Source: Bacilli bacterium (GTDB taxonomy: Bacteria > Bacillota_I > Bacilli_A > RF39 > UBA660). Taken from it: a DNA stretch of 8,473 nucleotides. The stretch covers positions 1 through 8,473 of the forward strand of contig CAAETG010000058.1 of the NCBI GenBank assembly GCA_900758895.1, given 5' to 3'. A program made the translations under genes and the position numbers. Under the pieces are notes generated by a model. The model saw only the letters and a list, made by a program, of their open reading frames with translations. It was not told where the DNA came from and ran no database searches. Shown piece after piece: positions 4,848 through 8,473 of this stretch (position 1 is the stretch's first letter; each line of letters opens with the position of its first letter).

Positions 4848-5798
4848 ATGATTGAAAAATTAATTGGGAATACACCCATGATAAAGATAAAATATCGTTA
4901 TCAAAATAAAGAAAAATATGTTTATACAAAATTAGAATCTTATAATTATACTGGTAGTATTAAAGATCGGGTTGCTTACTATATTTTAAAGAAATCAAAA
5001 GAACTTGGTTATTTAAAAGAAGGGCAAGCGATTGTAGAAGCGACAAGTGGGAATACTGGAATCTCCTTTGCAGCGATTGGGGCATTAACTCATCATCCTG
5101 TGCATATCTTTATGCCAGATTGGGTTAGTTTAGAGCGAGTAAGAATTATGAGGCTTTATGGTGCTCATGTTTATTTGGTTAGTAAAGAAGAGGGGGGATT
5201 TAAGGAAGCAATTCGAAGAAGTAAGGAATTTGCTAAAGAAATTGATGGCTTTTTACCAAGTCAATTTGATAATCCCTTTAATATAGAAGCTCATTATCAT
5301 AATACGGGAAAAGAAATTCTTCAAAAATTACCCGATATAGATACTTTTGTAAGTGGTATTGGTACAGGTGGTACCTTAATGGGAGTTGCTAAACGGTTAA
5401 AGGAATATCGGCAAGATATTCGGATTGTTGCTTTAGAACCTAATAAAATGCCAATGCTTAGTGGTGGGAAAGTGATCGGTAATCATAAGATAGAAGGAAT
5501 TGGCGATGATTTTATTCCTAGTATTGTTGACTCTCAATTTATTGATGATATTGTTTTAATTGAAGATGAAGATGCCATTAACATGAGTCGAAAACTTGCT
5601 AAAGAGCTTGGTCTTGGTGTAGGTATTTCTTCGGGAGCTAATTTTTTGGCAAGTGTGTTATCGGATGGTAAAGTTGTTGCTACTGTCTTTGCAGATGATA
5701 CTAAAAAATATTTGTCTACTGATTTAGCACATGATCTTGATTCTAATCCTAATTTTTTATCTAATCAAATTGACTTATTGGGAATAGAGGTTTTGTAG
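4848..5798 (+). CDS. cysK: PLP-dependent cysteine synthase
   Basis: Cysteine synthase (O-acetylserine sulfhydrylase) makes cysteine from O-acetylserine and sulfide using pyridoxal phosphate; it is a cytosolic fold-type II enzyme. The 316 residues start with the family opening IGNTPMIKI (6-14). They continue with the PLP lysine in TGSIKDRVA (Lys39), the substrate loop EATSGNTGIS (64-73) and the phosphate cradle GIGTGGT (170-176). GISSGAN (259-265) supplies the serine near the PLP ring nitrogen, and FADDTKKYLST (281-291) closes the domain. Length is normal and nothing essential is missing. The start is ATG 4848 behind AAAGGAAAGAGG. Upstream are the poly-Cys leader and candidate attenuator, which support a cysteine-making role over relatives such as cystathionine beta-synthase or 2,3-diaminopropionate synthase. 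The exact acyl-serine substrate cannot be read from the sequence. No clear terminator follows. Confidence 0.92.
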   Translation: MIEKLIGNTPMIKIKYRYQNKEKYVYTKLESYNYTGSIKDRVAYYILKKSKELGYLKEGQAIVEATSGNTGISFAAIGALTHHPVHIFMPDWVSLERVRIMRLYGAHVYLVSKEEGGFKEAIRRSKEFAKEIDGFLPSQFDNPFNIEAHYHNTGKEILQKLPDIDTFVSGIGTGGTLMGVAKRLKEYRQDIRIVALEPNKMPMLSGGKVIGNHKIEGIGDDFIPSIVDSQFIDDIVLIEDEDAINMSRKLAKELGLGVGISSGANFLASVLSDGKVVATVFADDTKKYLSTDLAHDLDSNPNFLSNQIDLLGIEVL

Positions 5799-5850
5799 TA
5801 AGAAAAAGTGTAATATTTTGTCAAAAAAAGTTTTTTTCTATTTATATTTT

Positions 5851-5859
5851 TGATATAAT
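5851..5859 (+). promoter_or_regulatory. Extended -10 promoter of the thioredoxin-like gene
   Basis: TG-A-TATAAT with a consensus hexamer at 5854-5859. No -35 is seen at 16-18 bases. The predicted start is near 5866, just before GGAGGT. Confidence 0.72.
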
Positions 5860-5881
5860 ATTTCTGTTAGTGGAGGTATTT

Positions 5882-6490
5882 ATGAAAAAGAAAGTAATTA
5901 TTGGAATTATTGTTTTATTCGTGTTAGCGATTATTGGAGTTGGTTTATATTTTCTTCTTAGAGATAAAAAAGAAGCACCACAATTAAGTGATGCCGAGAG
6001 ATTTGCTGAAGAATATACTGGGGTAAATAGTGATAATGTTTTTGTTTATCGAAATGCGGAAGAAATTATTCGTATTTTAAAAAATGGTACTGGTGTGGTT
6101 TATTTAGGATTTGCGGAATGTAAATGGTGTCAAAAGTATGTTACTTACTTAAATGAGTTTGCTAAAGAAAATGATATTACACGAATTTATTATTTTGATA
6201 TTTTAGATGAAAGAGCAAATAATACAGAGGCATATCAAGAAATTGTGTCTTTACTTGAAGAGTATTTATCATATGATGAAGAAGGAAATAAAAGAGTATT
6301 TGTTCCAGCGGTGATTGTTGTTAATCAAGGAAAAATTGTAGGATTTGATGATGAAACAAGTTTGGATACGCATGATTTAGATGATCCAGAAGAATACTGG
6401 ACAGAAGAAGAAGTTCAAGGTTTAGAAGCAAAATTAACAGAAATGTTTGGATATGTTAATCGTGGGGTATGTAATGAATGTAATGAATAG
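5882..6490 (+). CDS. Membrane-anchored extracytoplasmic thioredoxin-fold protein
   Basis: A likely thiol-disulfide protein facing outside the membrane. The 202 residues begin with an N-terminal anchor (about 4-26, VIIGIIVLFVLAIIGVGLYF) with no lipobox cysteine. A thioredoxin-like domain follows: the strand GVVYLGF, the redox motif C80-K-W-C83, an acidic helical insert (about 107-138), and cis-Pro142 in FVPAVIVVNQGKIVG. A second Cys pair closes the protein (C197-N-E-C200). The layout resembles small thioredoxin-like proteins of the bacteriocin-transport-accessory type, but no bacteriocin genes are nearby. ATG 5882 is preceded by GGAGGT (5872-5877); the in-frame GTG at 5870 overlaps that Shine-Dalgarno and is rejected. 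A strong terminator follows, so it forms its own unit. Whether it is an oxidase, reductase or chaperone cannot be told. Confidence 0.87.
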   Translation: MKKKVIIGIIVLFVLAIIGVGLYFLLRDKKEAPQLSDAERFAEEYTGVNSDNVFVYRNAEEIIRILKNGTGVVYLGFAECKWCQKYVTYLNEFAKENDITRIYYFDILDERANNTEAYQEIVSLLEEYLSYDEEGNKRVFVPAVIVVNQGKIVGFDDETSLDTHDLDDPEEYWTEEEVQGLEAKLTEMFGYVNRGVCNECNE

Positions 6491-6515
6491 CAAATAGGTG
6501 ATATTTGCTTTTCTT
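6489..6515 (+). terminator. Rho-independent terminator after the thioredoxin-like gene
   Basis: Perfect 8-bp stem AGCAAATA/TATTTGCT (6489-6496 with 6502-6509), loop GGTGA, then TTTTCTT. It overlaps the stop codon. Confidence 0.88.
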
Positions 6516-6545
6516 ATGATGAAAAATAGAAAAAAATGATGAGTA

Positions 6546-6554
6546 TGATATACT
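6546..6554 (+). promoter_or_regulatory. Extended -10 promoter of the two small membrane proteins
   Basis: TG-A-TATACT with its hexamer at 6549-6554, no clear -35. A second TATAAT at 6558-6563 is too close to the Shine-Dalgarno to be likely. The predicted start is near 6561. Confidence 0.6.
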
Positions 6555-6576
6555 AAATATAATAGAGGTGATTAGG

Positions 6577-6684
6577 GTGTTACGAAAAAGAAAAATATTA
6601 CTTAGAGATGCGATTGTTATTGGGATTTGTGCGATAGGACTGGAAATATTTTTGCTCATTCTTCTTTTTCCATGGTGGTGCTAA
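6577..6684 (+). CDS. 35-residue membrane peptide with GTG start
   Basis: A short gene, MLRKRKILLRDAIVIGICAI and so on to …LLFPWWC. It has a basic N-terminus (RKRK, R10), one membrane helix at about 12-31, and ends in Trp-Trp-Cys. GTG 6577 is preceded by AGAGGTGAT (6564-6572), a near-perfect Shine-Dalgarno, and by an extended -10 promoter. The stop TAA touches the next ATG (TAAATG), so translation of the two is likely coupled. No family is recognised. It could be a partner of the cysteine-rich protein that follows, or a short peptide whose translation drives that gene, whose own Shine-Dalgarno is poor. The opposite-strand ORF over this region has no ribosome site. Confidence 0.7.
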   Translation: MLRKRKILLRDAIVIGICAIGLEIFLLILLFPWWC

Positions 6685-6906
6685 ATGAAAAAAGTTTCAT
6701 TAAAAAGTTTTTTAGCTATTTTGATTATGATATTGATTATTATTCCTGTTGTTTATTTTGTTTTTATTCGGCCACAAATTGATAGTTGTTCTATTCCTGT
6801 TAATCCTTGTTCCATTTCTTATGATTGTGTTTGTGAATCTGTTTGTACTTGTAAATACCAAGATGAAAAGGGAGAGGTAAAGGATATTGTCTGTGATAAA
6901 GAATAA
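6685..6906 (+). CDS. Membrane-anchored cysteine-rich small protein
   Basis: I do not recognise the family. The 73-residue product has an N-terminal anchor (about 8-28, SFLAILIMILIIIPVVYFVF) and a short outside domain with seven cysteines: C35, C42, C48, C50, C54, C56 and C70. The middle run CVCESVCTC has C-x-C pairs, suggesting metal binding or disulfide cross-linking. The odd number leaves one Cys for an intermolecular bond or an acceptor. Translation probably depends on the upstream 35-codon gene, because the start is directly at its stop and only GGTGGTG resembles a ribosome site. It lies just after a thioredoxin-like membrane protein, which makes it a possible redox client. That link is inference from distance and topology. 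Confidence 0.78.
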   Translation: MKKVSLKSFLAILIMILIIIPVVYFVFIRPQIDSCSIPVNPCSISYDCVCESVCTCKYQDEKGEVKDIVCDKE

Positions 6907-6923
6907 AATTCATATTCATTTAT

Positions 6924-6952
6924 TTGCGTAACCTAATAGAATGTGCTATAAT
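6924..6952 (+). promoter_or_regulatory. Promoter of the acyltransferase gene
   Basis: TTGCGT (6924-6929), a 17-base spacer, and extended -10 TG-C-TATAAT (6944-6952). The start is expected near 6959, downstream of the first base of ATG 6957, which argues that translation begins at ATG 6984. Confidence 0.75.
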
Positions 6953-6983
6953 TTGAATGAAATTTTTTAGAGGGGCAATTGGT

Positions 6984-8261
6984 ATGTATTCACAAAGTTA
7001 TCCATTTGAAGAAAATTTAGCTTTTTTGCAACAATTTATAGCAAATCATCCGATTACAAAACAAGATATTGTTACAGCCGTTCAAGAATCTTATCAAGAG
7101 AGACTCATTACAGAAAATGAATATTCTTGTCTTTTAAAAGAAATGAAAGATTACTTGCATCGTGACCTTACAAAAGAAGAAGTAGATTCTTTATCAAAGA
7201 CAGAATTTGAAGAGTATTATCAAAACGATCTCCAATTCATTCAAGATTCTTTTATTCCCTTGTCAAAACAAGAGCAAAAGAGATTAACAATAGAAGAGTT
7301 ATGTTGTTATCGCAAAAGAGAACGACTTTATCTTTTAGCAACCAAAGCAAAATTAAAGGGTCTTATTGGCAAAAGAGTACTGCATCCTCTTTTGTATAGT
7401 GGTTTATTTTTATATCACTTATTTCATCATATTTCTATTCAAGTAAATGGGAAAATTCCGTCCCAAACGTTTGGAAAGAAAAGACCCATTATTTTAGCGG
7501 TCAGTCATATTGGATTATATGATACAGAAGTAGCTTTACAGGCAATAAAAAAGCATTTTTATTTATTAAGTGATGATGAAGAATTTATGTATCGTACTTT
7601 TGATGGATGGCTTTTTGATGGTAATGGAGTTATTTATGTTGATAATGATGATCGAGTTGACAAAAGAGTTGCCTTTGAAACAACCATTAAGTATTTAAAA
7701 GCAAAGAAAAATATTTTATGGTGTCCGGAAGCAATTTGGAACTTAGATATTAATAAAATTATTTTATATTTGGCTTATGGTATTATTGAAGCAGCTTACC
7801 AGGGTGATGCTTTGATTTTGCCAATAGGAATTGAACAATTTGATCAAGAAAAAGGTGCTCATTTTGTTGTTAATATTAGAGATTTTATTGATGTTAAAAA
7901 CTATTTTTCTCTTGATATGAATGAAGAAGAAAGAAAAAAAATGAAACTTAAGCTCGCTAGCGAGCTTAGAGATTCGATGGCAACTTTAAAATATGAAGCT
8001 TGGGAACAAAAGAAAAGAGAAGAAATAGGAGAAGATTATTATCAGAAGTTTGTTCAAAAAAGGTTGGATGAATGGCCTTATTTCAATCTTGATATTATTA
8101 AGAAAAGAACATTTCAACCTAAAGATGTCGTAGAAAGTACGCAAGTATTTGAACATTTAAACTATTTAGATATTGATTCCCGAAATGCTTTTTTAGCTCG
8201 AATTAAAAAAGATTATCAATTAGAATTAAAAGAAAAAGAAAACTTGATGGTGCGGCCATAA
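6984..8261 (+). CDS. PlsC-type (lysophospholipid) acyltransferase-domain protein
   Basis: This family transfers acyl chains to glycerol-3-phosphate, lysophosphatidate or related acceptors at the membrane. From ATG 6984 the product is 425 residues. About 130 N-terminal residues are polar and helical with no domain I know. A hydrophobic stretch follows near 132-150. The acyltransferase core has the HX4D catalytic motif in SHIGLYD (H175, D180), a block II-like DGNGVIYVDNDDR (212-224), PEAIWN (248-253) where most members have FPEGTR, and ALILPIG (276-282) with the block IV proline. The C-terminal 130 residues are again helical and charged. ATG 6984 is preceded by AGAGGGG (6969-6975); the ATG at 6957 lies at the predicted transcript start and is rejected. 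The altered block III and the two extensions make the acceptor uncertain. It is monocistronic. Confidence 0.85.
   Translation: MYSQSYPFEENLAFLQQFIANHPITKQDIVTAVQESYQERLITENEYSCLLKEMKDYLHRDLTKEEVDSLSKTEFEEYYQNDLQFIQDSFIPLSKQEQKRLTIEELCCYRKRERLYLLATKAKLKGLIGKRVLHPLLYSGLFLYHLFHHISIQVNGKIPSQTFGKKRPIILAVSHIGLYDTEVALQAIKKHFYLLSDDEEFMYRTFDGWLFDGNGVIYVDNDDRVDKRVAFETTIKYLKAKKNILWCPEAIWNLDINKIILYLAYGIIEAAYQGDALILPIGIEQFDQEKGAHFVVNIRDFIDVKNYFSLDMNEEERKKMKLKLASELRDSMATLKYEAWEQKKREEIGEDYYQKFVQKRLDEWPYFNLDIIKKRTFQPKDVVESTQVFEHLNYLDIDSRNAFLARIKKDYQLELKEKENLMVRP
7949..7968. repeat. Perfect 20-bp palindrome inside the acyltransferase gene
   Basis: TAAGCTCGCT and its exact reverse complement meet with no spacer, centred on GCTAGC. 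It encodes the KLASEL part of a helical region. It is more GC-rich than its surroundings. Confidence 0.85.
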
Positions 8262-8306
8262 AAATTAGAGAAATATTCAATTATATATATTCATTTTTTC
8301 TAATTT
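8262..8306. repeat. Inverted and direct repeats before the sensor-kinase-like gene
   Basis: AAATTAGAGAAA (8262-8273) can pair with TTTTTTCTAATTT (12 pairs, one G·U, right arm 8295-8306) around a 21-base loop. Inside and beside it ATATTCA occurs twice (8273-8279 and 8287-8293), 14 bases apart start to start. No T run follows on the plus strand, so it is a poor terminator. The second ATATTCA overlaps the proposed -35, so it may be an operator. Confidence 0.4.
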
Positions 8307-8316
8307 ATGATAAAAT
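8288..8316 (+). promoter_or_regulatory. Extended -10 promoter of the gene at 8338
   Basis: TG-A-TAAAAT with its hexamer at 8311-8316, and a weak -35 TATTCA (8288-8293) 17 bases upstream. Confidence 0.55.
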
Positions 8317-8337
8317 TTAATTATAGTAGGTGATCTG

Positions 8338-8473
8338 ATGAGTAGCTTATATTTTCCAGTTGCGGGAGCATTAGTGACAATCTTGATTAATTTAATTTAT
8401 TTTCATAAACCAAAAATTAAAAATGTCGAAACAAAAATTTATTCTGGTTTATTAATTGTTAATCTTATTCATA
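8338..8473 (+). CDS. Membrane protein, probable GHKL-type sensor histidine kinase, 3'-truncated
   Basis: ATG 8338 follows AGTAGGTGAT (8325-8334). The 45 visible residues run to the window end: an opening hydrophobic helix (YFPVAGALVTILINLIYF, about 5-22), a short basic cytoplasmic loop (HKPKIKNVETK), then the start of a second helix (IYSGLLIVNLIH). This resembles the N-terminus of AgrC/VirS-like GHKL sensor kinases common in gut Bacillota, where a first helix is followed by a KK-rich loop, 'ENKIYS' and 'LLIINL'. The kinase domain would lie beyond the window, so the family call is resemblance only. If correct, a LytTR-type response regulator gene is expected nearby. Confidence 0.65.
   Translation, partial: MSSLYFPVAGALVTILINLIYFHKPKIKNVETKIYSGLLIVNLIH

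Noticed and set aside
5821..5840. AAAAAAAG/TTTTTTT palindrome after cysK as a terminator
   Set aside because: The A/T-only stem without a G-C core would be too weak, and it abuts the next promoter.
6456..6659. Minus-strand ORF of 67 codons
   Set aside because: It runs antisense across the thioredoxin-like gene end, its terminator and the 35-codon gene, has no ribosome site, and its Ser/Ile/Phe-rich translation is typical of the reverse of AT-rich coding DNA.

Overview
The window is AT-rich DNA from a low-GC, Gram-positive-type bacterium (Bacillota, most likely an uncultured gut Bacilli or Clostridia-like lineage). The evidence is the strong AT codon bias, AGGAGG/AGGTGAT Shine-Dalgarno sites, extended -10 promoters (TGnTATAAT), U-tract terminators, a Firmicutes-type elongator tRNA-Met with encoded CCA, and a homologue of the Bacillus sporulation protein YunB. 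TGA is used as a stop and tryptophans are TGG, so the Mycoplasma code is not in use. No mobile element, CRISPR array or phage gene is visible.

Layout. 1-1799: a rhomboid protease (5' end cut off by the window) and an S4-domain rRNA pseudouridine synthase, ending in a terminator that sits back to back with the terminator of a convergent 4Fe-4S ferredoxin gene (minus, 1846-2133). 2245-3855: divergent from the ferredoxin gene, a charged tail-anchored protein of unknown function, then a YunB-family membrane protein. 3918-4080: a tRNA-Met(CAT) unit on the minus strand with its own promoter and terminator. 4129-4608: a small polytopic membrane protein. 4605-5798: a leader region and a cysteine synthase. 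5882-6906: a membrane-anchored thioredoxin-fold protein with a terminator, then a two-gene unit of a 35-residue membrane peptide and a cysteine-rich membrane-anchored protein. 6984-8261: a PlsC-type acyltransferase. 8338-end: the start of a membrane protein that looks like a GHKL sensor kinase.

The most interesting element is the leader of the cysteine synthase gene (about 4605-4847). A 16-residue peptide, MTKCCCCCSFCFFLQY, has its own promoter and Shine-Dalgarno and contains six Cys codons, five of them consecutive. It lies inside a perfect 13-bp inverted repeat. Folding by eye gives three helices with the logic of classical amino-acid attenuation: 1:2 (4649-4661 with 4702-4714), 2:3 (4707-4716 with 4745-4754) and a U-run terminator (4724-4732 with 4764-4771). 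The predicted result is cysteine synthase switched on when ribosomes stall at Cys codons. A second 18-codon ORF with a strong Shine-Dalgarno overlaps the terminator's 3' arm. Poly-Cys leader attenuators are known from mycobacteria; I am not aware of one described for a cysteine synthase in low-GC Gram-positives.

Several genes share a thiol theme: cysteine synthase, a ferredoxin with an extra six-Cys tail, an extracytoplasmic thioredoxin-like protein with a second CxxC, and a seven-Cys membrane-anchored protein. Any functional link between them is inference.
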